Part shown: positions 1 to 8,584 of the stretch, in pieces
Layout of the letters: the number at the start of each line of letters is the position of its first letter
Position numbering within the stretch: the stretch's first letter is position 1
Translations under genes and position numbers: made by a program
NCBI GenBank assembly: GCA_947627355.1
Contig: CANQVX010000006.1
Span: 30,255 to 94,254 of the forward strand
Direction of reading: 5' to 3'
Length of the DNA stretch: 64,000 nt
Source: an uncultured Bacilli bacterium
GTDB taxonomy: Bacteria > Bacillota_I > Bacilli_A > RFN20 > CAG-631
The notes under the pieces: generated by a model
The model's database searches: none
Told to the model about the DNA's origin: nothing
The model's input: only the letters and a program-made list of their open reading frames with translations

Positions 1-27
1 TCTGATAAAGGAAGGAGAAAGTAGTAA

Positions 28-1776
28 ATGGGGAAATACATACTGAAACGTATTGGGCGTTCCATTTTATCGCTTATAGCGATTATGATTTTTACTATTA
101 TTCTTATTTATTCATTAATGAACAAAGACACATTAGTTGCTAAACAAGAACAATATCAAAAAACGTCTAATAACGAAAGACTTATGTTTAAGTACCAAGT
201 CTGGGAAGACTATGGTTATATCGAAACTTATGATTATGTAAATTTCTGTGCTGTTAAATACGATAGAGGAACAGAAGATTTTAATCGTTGTGAAGATATC
301 GAACAAGTATTTGAAAGTAAACAAAAATATTGTGAAATCACGACTAGCCGTTTAGGTTATAGCGATTGCATGGCAAAAGATCGTGATTATTTAGTTGATA
401 GCGATATTCCTGAAATCAAGGAATTCATCGATAAATATACAAAAGCGGGTTATACCATCGTTAGAGCTAATCCTGTGCCTCAAGATGTCTACGATGATGC
501 ATATAATCCAGGTAACGATGAAAACACAGATAATACCATAAGTGAAACAAATGATGGCCCTCGACCTGATGAAGTTCGTTATATGGAACTAAAAGCAGGT
601 GGTGAAGGTAAACTTTTAGCCTACAGAAATAGGTCAACATTTGCGCGTTTATGGGATTTCTTTAAGAATATATTCTATTTTGATGGACAAAATTATTACA
701 AAAAAATCAATGCTGAAAGAATTAATGAAGGGCTTGCACCAATTGATATTACTCCTTCCTTAACATTTGGTAAAGATCCTCATACCGGCACTTTATCTTT
801 AAGATGCGTTGGTTGTAAAAATAAATATTTATTATATTTTGATGGAAAATTCCCATTTATTCATCAAAATTGGCTTGAATTCAATTTAGGCCGTTCTTAT
901 TTTTATCAAAAAGATACCGTTGAAGTTATGACTGATCCTCAAGGTGATCCATACGAAGAAGATGTTACATATCCAAATGGTACAACCCAATCTGCTCATA
1001 GAATGAATTTCTTTTCATGTCAATTAAACCCTAACGCCATGGAAAGCGATAAGATTTTATATGATGGCTACTATACAAGTTGTATGGAAGCAAAACAAGG
1101 TAAATCCATGATTGGTTATTCATTTATGATTGGTATTTTATCAACCGTTATTTCTTATTTACTTGGTGTACCTATTGGTATTTTAATGGCTCGTCATAAA
1201 GGAAAAGCAGTCGATAAAATCGGTATTTGTTATATTGTCTTTATGATGGCTGTTCCATCTCTTGCTTATATCTATATGTTTAGAAGATTAGGCCAAGATA
1301 TGGGCCTTCCTATCAATTTAAGAGTAACAGCGGATAGTCCAGCGTGGACTGCATATATTTTACCTATTGTTTCACTAGCACTTCCATCAATTGGTGGTTT
1401 AATGTCTTGGATTCGTCGTTATATGATTGACCAAATGAATAGTGACTACGTAAAATTTGCTCGAGCAAAAGGATTGAGCGAACTTGAAATCTTCAACCGC
1501 CACATCTTTAAAAATGCTGCTATTCCTATTATTCATAACATTCCTGGAGGATTCTTGGGAGCTTTAACTGGTGCACTTATTACTGAACGTGTATTTGGTG
1601 TTCCAGGTGTTGGTAAATTGTTTACTGATGCTATTGAAAAGACCGATAATAGTATGTTAGTTGGTTTAACCTTCTTCTATGCTATCTTATCGATGACAGC
1701 GTTAATTTTAGGCGATGTTTTAATGGCTATTGTCGATCCTCGTATTTCATTCTCTGAAAAAGGAGGTCGAAAATAA
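28..1776 (+). CDS. oppB: Oligopeptide ABC transporter permease, OppB-like, with large extracytoplasmic insert
   Basis: This is an inner-membrane subunit of a peptide importer. Residues about 10-31 form a first TM helix. A long hydrophilic stretch follows to about residue 357, and then a typical BPD-type permease core with five more TM segments. The EAA-type coupling loop is seen around YVKFARAKGLSELEIF (about residue 473). Usual OppB proteins are 300-340 aa, so this 582-aa form carries roughly 250 extra residues in the first external loop. The insert has eight cysteines, including a CVGC pair, which suggests disulfides or metal binding outside the cell. A GGAAGGAG ribosome site lies just upstream of the ATG. 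The gene overlaps oppC by one base (TAATG). The substrate-binding OppA is not in view and may lie to the left. Family call is firm; the role of the insert is unknown. Confidence 0.9.
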   Translation: MGKYILKRIGRSILSLIAIMIFTIILIYSLMNKDTLVAKQEQYQKTSNNERLMFKYQVWEDYGYIETYDYVNFCAVKYDRGTEDFNRCEDIEQVFESKQKYCEITTSRLGYSDCMAKDRDYLVDSDIPEIKEFIDKYTKAGYTIVRANPVPQDVYDDAYNPGNDENTDNTISETNDGPRPDEVRYMELKAGGEGKLLAYRNRSTFARLWDFFKNIFYFDGQNYYKKINAERINEGLAPIDITPSLTFGKDPHTGTLSLRCVGCKNKYLLYFDGKFPFIHQNWLEFNLGRSYFYQKDTVEVMTDPQGDPYEEDVTYPNGTTQSAHRMNFFSCQLNPNAMESDKILYDGYYTSCMEAKQGKSMIGYSFMIGILSTVISYLLGVPIGILMARHKGKAVDKIGICYIVFMMAVPSLAYIYMFRRLGQDMGLPINLRVTADSPAWTAYILPIVSLALPSIGGLMSWIRRYMIDQMNSDYVKFARAKGLSELEIFNRHIFKNAAIPIIHNIPGGFLGALTGALITERVFGVPGVGKLFTDAIEKTDNSMLVGLTFFYAILSMTALILGDVLMAIVDPRISFSEKGGRK

Positions 1777-2756
1777 TGGAAATTAATAAAGATAATATTC
1801 CTCAAGAATTATTTAGACGTGTTGATAACAATTCAATTGATACTGAAAAAATCACCGCTCCTAGATATTCTTATTGGAAATCAGTGTTTAGAAGTTTCTT
1901 TAGAAACCCTGTAAACTATGTTATTTTGGCCTTAGTTGTTGTCATCTTATTCTTATCATTTGTTTATCCATTTTTTGCTAATTATGATATCGATAGATGG
2001 TATTCAAAGAACTTAGCAGAATATGGTAGCGTTGCTCCAGTAGACTTTTTAACACCAAAACAAGCAATAGCCAAGTTTGGCTTTAAACTTCGTTGGGTGT
2101 TTGGTACTGGCAGACTTGGCGAACCTTTATTTGATGCTTTATGGGCTGGTGCTCAATCATCTCTTGCTTTAGCCTTTGTATGTGCAATTATTAACTTAAC
2201 TTTAGGCATTATTATTGGTGCTATCTGGGGTTATTCCAAGAGATTTGATAAAATAATGCAAGAAGTTTATAACGTTATTTCAAACATTCCTTCACTTATG
2301 TTTATTACTGTCTTTGTATCCATTGTTGGTACAGGTTTCTGGGCCTTTGTTGCCGCTATGACAGTTACTGGTTGGATTGGTATTGCCTACTTTATCCGTA
2401 CTCAAGTTATCATTATTCGTGATAGAGAATATAACTTAGCTTCTAAATGTTTAGGTACACCGATTTTAAGAATGGTTACTAAAAATATCTTACCTTTCTT
2501 AACATCAGTAATCGTTACTATTACAGCTAGTGAAATTCCATCATATATTTCAACCGAAGTATTCCTATCTTATTTAAAGATTGGTTTAGGTTCGAGAAAT
2601 TCATTAGGTAAATTAATTAATGAAAATCAACAATACATGAATTACCATCCTCATATGTTCTGGATACCGGTAATATTGTCGTCATTAATTACTGTAAGTT
2701 TATATATTATAGGTCAAAACTTAGCTGATGCTTCTGACCCTAAGACACATATGTAA
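1776..2756 (+). CDS. oppC: Oligopeptide ABC transporter permease, OppC-like
   Basis: Second permease of the peptide importer, 326 aa, the usual family length. There is a cytoplasmic N-terminus, TM1 at about residues 48-69 and a BPD_transp_1 core from about residue 125 to the end. A coupling loop is visible around YNLASKCLGTPILRM. The start codon overlaps the oppB stop, which implies translational coupling. A purine-rich GGGGGAAAAG ribosome site for oppD follows its stop. Unlike OppB, OppC shows no large insertion. It should pair with OppB in the membrane and be driven by OppD and OppF. Confidence 0.93.
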   Translation: MEINKDNIPQELFRRVDNNSIDTEKITAPRYSYWKSVFRSFFRNPVNYVILALVVVILFLSFVYPFFANYDIDRWYSKNLAEYGSVAPVDFLTPKQAIAKFGFKLRWVFGTGRLGEPLFDALWAGAQSSLALAFVCAIINLTLGIIIGAIWGYSKRFDKIMQEVYNVISNIPSLMFITVFVSIVGTGFWAFVAAMTVTGWIGIAYFIRTQVIIIRDREYNLASKCLGTPILRMVTKNILPFLTSVIVTITASEIPSYISTEVFLSYLKIGLGSRNSLGKLINENQQYMNYHPHMFWIPVILSSLITVSLYIIGQNLADASDPKTHM

Positions 2757-2770
2757 AGGGGGAAAAGTAG

Positions 2771-5014
2771 ATGAGCGAAGAAAAGAAAGTATTATTATCA
2801 ATTAATAATCTAGAAGTTAAATTTAATGTCCGTGGTAGACAACTTACCGCAATTCGTGATGTTTCATTTGATATTTATGAAAATGAATCAATTGCAATTG
2901 TAGGTGAATCTGGTAGTGGTAAATCAGTACTTACTAAGACTTTTACTGGTATGCTTGAATCAAATGGTATTATCACAAAAGGAAACATCATTTATCAAGA
3001 TGACCAACTATCAGCACTTAAAATTAAATTATCAAGATTTGATGTTATTCGTTATAATAAATTGGTTGAATTTTTAAATAGAAACGCTAAATACATTGGT
3101 GGCAAAGATATCTATTTAAAAATGCAAAAATTGAAAAACGAATTTGAACAATCAAAGAGACTAACAGATGAAGAATTAGAAACTTATAAAAGAAAAATTG
3201 ATGATTTAAATTATCAAAGAACTGAATACTATAACAAGAAAATCGTTGCTCCTAACAAAAGTAAAAAGCAACAATACGAAGAAGATATTAAGAATCTTCA
3301 AGTTCAAATCAATGGTTTAAATAAAAAACTATTACAAGCCGAAAATAAAGAAGAAATTGAAACTGAAATTGCTTCTTTAAATGCTCAAATTGAAGAACTT
3401 AATAGAAAAATTGAAACAGCTTCAACTGAAAACGAAAGAAAACGTTATGCTCAAGCAATCAAAGCTTTAGATAACCAAATTAAAGAAATCAAAAAAGAAG
3501 AAAAACAAGCTAGAAAAGCTCGTTGTTTAAGTGTTAAACAAAATAAAGAAGCCATCTTAGAATATAAACAAACTATGGCTAACTTAAATAAAGACTACAT
3601 TAAAGCCGTTGATAATTATGTAGTAAGCGAAAATGTCCTAAAAAGGAATAAGGAATTAGCAAAAGAAATCATCTTATCGATTAATCGTTATTCGATTTTA
3701 ACTCAATTCTTCTACTTACACAGCCTAAAAGATCGTTTTGAAAATGCTTTTCGTAATAATCTAGAATTCAACGATAAAACATTAGAAAAACTATATGAAT
3801 TAATTACTTTTAGAGTTTTATATAAAGGTGTTGAAAACGAATATTTCAATCCATTAGATGAAAAAGAAGCAAAAGAATTAGAAAAAACTAACGAAAAAAC
3901 TTTAAAAGATGCTAAAAAAGGTGTTTATTATAGTAAAATTGTAAACTATGCTAAACAAATCAATGCTAATGAAAAATTTGTTCAATATGTTATTAAAGTT
4001 TTACTTGAATCAAATAGATATAGTGATTTAGATAAATTACTAGAAGAAACAAGTGAAAAACTAATAATTTCTCCTAACAGTATCTTAAAAGGTTATACAA
4101 TTCTTGATTTAACTAAGATTAAAACTGCTAGTGAATGGCAAAAGATTCGTGGTTCAAGAATTGCAATGGTCTTTCAAGATCCTATGACTTCACTAAACCC
4201 AATTGTTACAATTGGAAAACAAATCACTGAAGTTATCATTAAACATCAAGATTGTAGCATGGCTGAAGCTGAAAAGAGAGCCATTGAATTAATGGATAAG
4301 GTCGGTATTCCTGATGCTGCTAAGCGTTTTAAAGAATATCCTTTCCAATATTCAGGTGGTATGAGACAAAGAATAGTTATTGCTATCGCGCTTGCTTGTC
4401 AACCTAAGGTTTTAATTTGTGATGAACCTACAACAGCTCTAGATGTTACAATTCAAGCTCAAATCATAGAATTAATCAAAAAACTACAAAAAGAATTCCA
4501 ATTCACAACAATTTATATTACCCATGACCTTGGTGTAGTTGCTAGTGTTGCTGACCGTGTGGCTGTTTTATATGCTGGTCAAATTGTGGAAGCTGGTTTA
4601 GTTCATGAAATTTTCTATGATCCTAGACATCCTTATACTTGGGCTTTATTATCATCACTACCTCAACTTGCTATCAAGGGCCAAGAATTATTCTCAATTC
4701 AAGGTACGCCTCCATCTTTATATAACAAGATTAAAGGTGATGCTTTTGCTGAAAGAAACCCTTATTGTTTAGCAGTTGATTTAGAATATGAACCACCAAG
4801 ATTTTATGTAAGTGACACTCACTTTGCTAAAACTTGGCTCTTAGATCCACGTGCTCCAAAAATATCAAAACCTTCTCTAATTGAAAACATCCATGAAAAA
4901 TTAGAACTTGCTCAAACCAAGTTGAATAAGGAGGAATATGCCTATGTCAGACACAACAAAGAAAGAAGTAATCTTGTCACTACGCAATATAGACATCGAA
5001 TTTCAAAAAGGTAA
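2771..5014 (+). CDS. oppD: Oligopeptide ABC transporter ATPase, OppD-like, split by a long coiled-coil insertion
   Basis: Nucleotide-binding subunit of the peptide importer. Walker A GESGSGKS is at residues 45-52. The Q-loop [12 protein letters not shown] appears only at about residue 465, followed by the signature YSGGMRQR (about 527), Walker [13 protein letters not shown] (about 548) and the oligopeptide C-terminal region with its conserved cysteine (NPYCLAV). In ordinary OppD the Walker A to Q-loop distance is near 50-60 residues, so about 360 residues are inserted. The insert is rich in Lys/Glu/Gln/Asn with heptad-like spacing at about residues 130-270, suggesting a coiled coil, then a more globular helical part. 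All ATPase motifs are intact and in one frame, so this is not a frameshift. The C-terminus overlaps oppF by about 70 bases. The function of the insert is unknown. Confidence 0.9.
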   Translation: MSEEKKVLLSINNLEVKFNVRGRQLTAIRDVSFDIYENESIAIVGESGSGKSVLTKTFTGMLESNGIITKGNIIYQDDQLSALKIKLSRFDVIRYNKLVEFLNRNAKYIGGKDIYLKMQKLKNEFEQSKRLTDEELETYKRKIDDLNYQRTEYYNKKIVAPNKSKKQQYEEDIKNLQVQINGLNKKLLQAENKEEIETEIASLNAQIEELNRKIETASTENERKRYAQAIKALDNQIKEIKKEEKQARKARCLSVKQNKEAILEYKQTMANLNKDYIKAVDNYVVSENVLKRNKELAKEIILSINRYSILTQFFYLHSLKDRFENAFRNNLEFNDKTLEKLYELITFRVLYKGVENEYFNPLDEKEAKELEKTNEKTLKDAKKGVYYSKIVNYAKQINANEKFVQYVIKVLLESNRYSDLDKLLEETSEKLIISPNSILKGYTILDLTKIKTASEWQKIRGSRIAMVFQDPMTSLNPIVTIGKQITEVIIKHQDCSMAEAEKRAIELMDKVGIPDAAKRFKEYPFQYSGGMRQRIVIAIALACQPKVLICDEPTTALDVTIQAQIIELIKKLQKEFQFTTIYITHDLGVVASVADRVAVLYAGQIVEAGLVHEIFYDPRHPYTWALLSSLPQLAIKGQELFSIQGTPPSLYNKIKGDAFAERNPYCLAVDLEYEPPRFYVSDTHFAKTWLLDPRAPKISKPSLIENIHEKLELAQTKLNKEEYAYVRHNKERSNLVTTQYRHRISKR

Positions 5015-5891
5015 AAGAGTTTTCAAAGCCGTTAAGAATGTAAGTTTTGATATTTATAAGGGTGAAACATTTTCATTAGTTGGTGAATCTGGTAGTGGAA
5101 AAACAACAATTGGGCGAGCAATTGTTAGAATTAATCCATTAAGTCATGGTGAAATCTTATTCAAAGGTAAAAGAATCTCTGGTAAGATTTCTCATAGCGA
5201 AGATAGAGACGTTGTTCGTAATATTCAAATGATTTTCCAAGATCCTGCTGCTTCTTTAAATGAAAGAGCAACTGTTGAATATATCATTAGTGAAGGTTTA
5301 TATAACTTCCACTTATACAAGAATGAAAAAGATAGAGTAAATAAAATCAAACAAGCTCTTTCTGATGTTGGCTTACTTCCAGAACATTTAACTCGTTATC
5401 CACATGAGTTTTCTGGTGGTCAAAGACAAAGAATCGGGATTGCTAGATCAATCGTTATGGAGCCTGAAATCATCATTGCTGATGAACCTATTTCAGCATT
5501 AGATGTATCTATTAGAGCTCAAGTTTTAAACTTATTTAAGAAGTTTCAAGCTGAACGTGGTTTAACATATTTATTCATTGCTCATGACTTATCAGTTGTT
5601 AAATTCATAAGTGATCGTATTGGTGTTATTTATCAAGGAAGAATCGTAGAAATAGCATCAGCTGAAGAATTATTTGAATATCCATTACATCCATATACTA
5701 AATCTTTAATGTCAGCGATCCCTATTCCTGATCCAATTCTTGAAAATAATAAAGAATTATATGTATATGATGAATCAATTCATGATTATTCAAATGAAGA
5801 ACCTAAATTAGTTAATATTGGTCATGACCATTATATTTTAGGTAGCAAAGAAGAAATAGACGAATATATCGAAGTTAGAAATAAAAAATAG
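4944..5891 (+). CDS. oppF: Oligopeptide ABC transporter ATPase, OppF-like
   Basis: Second nucleotide-binding subunit. Walker [10 protein letters not shown]-loop [13 protein letters not shown], signature [10 protein letters not shown] and Walker [13 protein letters not shown] are all present, and the length (about 315 aa) is normal. Two in-frame ATGs exist at 4938 and 4944. The AAGGAGG at 4928-4934 sits 9 bases before 4944 but only 3 before 4938, so 4944 (MSDTTKK) is preferred. The start lies inside the end of oppD. The stop codon falls within the left arm of a strong hairpin at 5883-5910. There is no long insertion here, in contrast to its OppD partner. Confidence 0.93.
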   Translation: MSDTTKKEVILSLRNIDIEFQKGKRVFKAVKNVSFDIYKGETFSLVGESGSGKTTIGRAIVRINPLSHGEILFKGKRISGKISHSEDRDVVRNIQMIFQDPAASLNERATVEYIISEGLYNFHLYKNEKDRVNKIKQALSDVGLLPEHLTRYPHEFSGGQRQRIGIARSIVMEPEIIIADEPISALDVSIRAQVLNLFKKFQAERGLTYLFIAHDLSVVKFISDRIGVIYQGRIVEIASAEELFEYPLHPYTKSLMSAIPIPDPILENNKELYVYDESIHDYSNEEPKLVNIGHDHYILGSKEEIDEYIEVRNKK

Positions 5892-5910
5892 TTGGTTTCA
5901 ACTATTTTTT
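5883..5910 (+). terminator. Hairpin terminator or attenuator after oppF
   Basis: A 12-base stem AAAAAATAGTTG / CAACTATTTTTT with loop GTTT ends in a T tract. The oppF stop is in the stem. The next gene starts 17 bases later with a good ribosome site, so this may be partial termination within one operon. Confidence 0.75.
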
Positions 5911-5926
5911 AGCATGGAGAAAGAAA

Positions 5927-7258
5927 ATGAAAGAAGAAACGATTACAATATCAACAAAAAGAAATAGATTGATTGTAAGAATCATTCTTTTTGTCGTTTT
6001 TGTTTTAATAGCTGTTATTAGTTTTACTTATGGTATCGTTTCTTGTTCCAATCAACTTAAAAGACAAAAAGGCTTAACTAAAATTGAAATGGGTGAATTA
6101 ACTTTAGTCGATAAAACTGTAATAGTTCCTTTTGAAGATGAAATATCGTTTTATTATTATATCGATAAAGATAAGAAATTTACAGTTGATGAAAACTATT
6201 CAAGAGTTACTAGAGCCTATAATATCATTGGTGGAAGGCTTTATGAAATGCTTGATACCAATTATGAATATGATGATATTGTAAGTTTATGTTATATCAA
6301 TAATCACCCTAATCAAGATATTGAAATAGCTAAAGAATTATATGATATTCTAGCTGATGCTTATAATAAAACTAAACAAAGTGAAGGTCATTATAATTTA
6401 TTTTCTGGAAGACTCAATTTGTTTTGGAAACAAGCATTAAAAAATCAAAATGCTAATCTAGATCCATTAAGACAAACAAATCGAAAAGAATTGTTAGATA
6501 ATATTATAAATGCTATTAAAATAAATCCTGATAACTATGATTTAAACTTAAAGATAGTTGATAATAAATATTACGTTAATTTCTTTATAAATCAAGAAAA
6601 CAATAGTTTATATTATGAAAACAAATCATTAGTATCATTAGACTTAAATGTTTTAAGAGATGCTTATGTTCTAGATAACATGGCAAATTATTTGTTAGAA
6701 CAAAAGTTTAGTAAGGGTTATTTAACTTCTAGTAGTGGTTGTTATCTTCATTTAAAAGACTTTTGGCTTAGTGAAGAATATGTAGATGTTAGTATGAATG
6801 TTTATACTAAAACTGAAATAAATCAAAAAGTTGCTAGAGATAAATTAGCCTCCATTAGGATGTATGGACCTGTTAGATATTTCACTTATCAAGATTACTA
6901 TACAAGCACTAGTGATGGCACCAAATATCAAATAACTGATGAAGATAAAGTATATAGAAGACATAATTTTTATGATGCTAGTAGTGGTTATCCTATCAAC
7001 AACATTCGTTATATCAGGACATTTTCCAATGCTAATGAAACATCGCTAGTTAGTCTTGGTTATCATACATTATTAGTTAATACAACTTCTGATCCAACTA
7101 AATATATAAAAGATAACGATTTAGAAATCTTTTATATAACTGACAATAAAAACTATGATGATATGATAGATGACTATTTTAAGATCTATTATCATAAGTT
7201 GGCTAACTTATCAATAGTTGAAAAATATTTATCTAAAACAAACGAAATAATTGATTAA
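5927..7258 (+). CDS. ApbE-like (FAD:protein FMN transferase family) lipoprotein, divergent
   Basis: A 443-aa predicted lipoprotein. TM-type signal at about residues 16-36 ends in the lipobox IVSC with Cys40. The remainder resembles ApbE proteins: a helical segment with YNLFSGRLNLFWKQAL in the position of the family's F-x-G-LxxLW motif, a YLTSSSGCY segment at about 265 replacing the usual glycine-rich strand, and RHNFYDASSGYPI at about 344-355 matching the family's HIIDPxTGYP active-site motif. Canonical members covalently attach FMN to exported flavoproteins. Here the motif is degenerate (HNFYDAS for HHIIDP), so activity is uncertain. The gene follows oppF after a hairpin and has its own GGAGAAAG ribosome site. 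It could be a flavinylation factor or a repurposed homologue. Confidence 0.6.
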   Translation: MKEETITISTKRNRLIVRIILFVVFVLIAVISFTYGIVSCSNQLKRQKGLTKIEMGELTLVDKTVIVPFEDEISFYYYIDKDKKFTVDENYSRVTRAYNIIGGRLYEMLDTNYEYDDIVSLCYINNHPNQDIEIAKELYDILADAYNKTKQSEGHYNLFSGRLNLFWKQALKNQNANLDPLRQTNRKELLDNIINAIKINPDNYDLNLKIVDNKYYVNFFINQENNSLYYENKSLVSLDLNVLRDAYVLDNMANYLLEQKFSKGYLTSSSGCYLHLKDFWLSEEYVDVSMNVYTKTEINQKVARDKLASIRMYGPVRYFTYQDYYTSTSDGTKYQITDEDKVYRRHNFYDASSGYPINNIRYIRTFSNANETSLVSLGYHTLLVNTTSDPTKYIKDNDLEIFYITDNKNYDDMIDDYFKIYYHKLANLSIVEKYLSKTNEIID

Positions 7259-7263
7259 ATTTT

Positions 7264-7290
7264 AAGTGGTAGTAAAAATACCACTTTTTT
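7264..7290 (+). terminator. Rho-independent terminator after the ApbE-like gene
   Basis: Stem AAGTGGTA / TACCACTT around a 7-base loop, followed by a T run. It lies immediately after the stop at 7258. Confidence 0.85.
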
Positions 7291-7330
7291 AGTAACATCC
7301 CACTTAAATGCAATTTTTTATTAATTTTAT

Positions 7331-7367
7331 CCCAAATGTGTAAAGAAAAATGCCCCAAATGTGTAAA
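7331..7367. repeat. Two direct copies of CCCAAATGTGTAAA
   Basis: Exact 14-mers at 7331-7344 and 7354-7367, 23 bases apart, lie in the gap between the two convergent operons. Their flanks are also AT-rich and similar. They could be protein-binding sites or the remnant of a transposon end. No transposase gene is adjacent. Confidence 0.6.
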
Positions 7368-7390
7368 AATTTTTGATTTAAAGAACTAAA

Positions 7391-7414
7391 AAAAAGCAGC
7401 TGCGGCTGCTTTTT
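7391..7414 (-). terminator. Terminator of the nine-gene minus-strand operon
   Basis: Stem AAAAAGCAGC / GCTGCTTTTT with a TGCG loop. On the minus strand it is followed by a long T tract. It sits just beyond the stop of the last gene of the operon and could act in both directions. Confidence 0.85.
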
Positions 7415-7430
7415 AATATTTTAAAATGGA

Positions 7431-8582
7431 TTAGTTATTTATTGTCCAAGAAGCATATAAATCTAAGTCATCAAGTATTGGCGTTAAATCAGTGAACTTA
7501 CCAGAAGTTGGAGTTACAAGTTTACTTGTATACCAACCTTCAAAAGTATAACCAGTTCTAGTAGGAATAGGAATTGGATAATTACCTTGAGCTGCAAAAT
7601 AAGAGCCACCTTCAATTCGGTATTCTAGTAATGCTTTGTCAGGCATTTTAGCTGGTGTTCCATCTTCATCATTTAGATGGAATCTAACGGTATAAGTTTT
7701 AACTTCTACTCTTAAATCGATAATGATTTGCCATGAATCATCTTGTTTAATGTAGATTTTTCCATGTGCTATATCAAAATAATAATCACCATTTTTACCT
7801 GTATCATCATCAGGCACTCCACCACCGGAATACCATTGATTAGGATTAGTTGGACGAGTCCATTTAAGTTCTTCTTCATCGCCATCAGTGTATTGAATAA
7901 CCATGATATATTCATAGTCATTTTCACTAGAAACGATTGAACTGATTCCTCTTCCAGTTTCACCTTGTTTTGGTGCTGGAATTAAGACTTCGACATCATT
8001 TGATTTTGAAAAGTGGAAAGTTAATTTAATACTTCCATCATCATTTTCAACTTGGTCAACACCAGTAATTCCATTGCCGTCTTCTCCATCTTTTCCAGGA
8101 TCTCCGTCTCTTCCACCAGGTAATATAAATGGATCAGAAGATGTACCATCAGAATATTCTACAACAACGGTTGTTTCGTTAGTTACATCATTATATTGAG
8201 TTTTGATACCGCTAATTGAAACACCATGTGGTAATTCAATAACGGTTGGATCAACTGCTTCATCAGTGTAATATATGGTAACTATTGTTTTTGTGTTATC
8301 AGCACTAGTTTCATATTCAACACTTTGAATACTTATACCATCGGCACCTGGTCTACCATCCTTTGGACATGGGATGGTAAACACAACAGGTTCCTTATCA
8401 GTTTCTAAATAATTAATTGTAACGACAATACTGCCATCTTCCAAGGTTTCACTAGTGATTTCTTTAATATGAAGTGCATTAGCGTCTAGATTCTTTGAAA
8501 AGAAACCAGTACATCCGCTAGTACTAACTCCACAAAATAGTAGGGATAATCCTAATATGCAAGCCTTGAAAAATCTTTTCAT
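7431..8582 (-). CDS. Surface lipoprotein with repeated beta segments, collagen-like Gly stretches and a C-terminal InlB-type repeat
   Basis: A 383-aa exported protein, probably a lipoprotein: an N-terminal hydrophobic signal ends in TSGC (Cys24). Three or four similar units follow, each an Ile/Val-rich two-strand segment (for example GSIVVTINYLE, NTKTIVTIYYTD, ETTVVVEYSDG) joined by Gly-Asp-rich linkers such as GRPGADGIS and GRDGDPGKDGEDGNG. The last 90 residues form an InlB/Flg_new-type repeat with GYTFEGWYTS and LDLYASW. This architecture is typical of extracellular display or adhesion proteins. It is the last gene of the minus-strand operon, two bases from the upstream gene's stop, with an AAGGAG ribosome site. 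No enzymatic motif is seen. Confidence 0.7.
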   Translation of the reverse strand: MKRFFKACILGLSLLFCGVSTSGCTGFFSKNLDANALHIKEITSETLEDGSIVVTINYLETDKEPVVFTIPCPKDGRPGADGISIQSVEYETSADNTKTIVTIYYTDEAVDPTVIELPHGVSISGIKTQYNDVTNETTVVVEYSDGTSSDPFILPGGRDGDPGKDGEDGNGITGVDQVENDDGSIKLTFHFSKSNDVEVLIPAPKQGETGRGISSIVSSENDYEYIMVIQYTDGDEEELKWTRPTNPNQWYSGGGVPDDDTGKNGDYYFDIAHGKIYIKQDDSWQIIIDLRVEVKTYTVRFHLNDEDGTPAKMPDKALLEYRIEGGSYFAAQGNYPIPIPTRTGYTFEGWYTSKLVTPTSGKFTDLTPILDDLDLYASWTINN

Positions 8583-8584
8583 AT

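Noticed and set aside
7258..7431. Insertion sequence between the first two operons
   Set aside because: Only two short direct repeats are present; there is no transposase frame or terminal inverted repeat.
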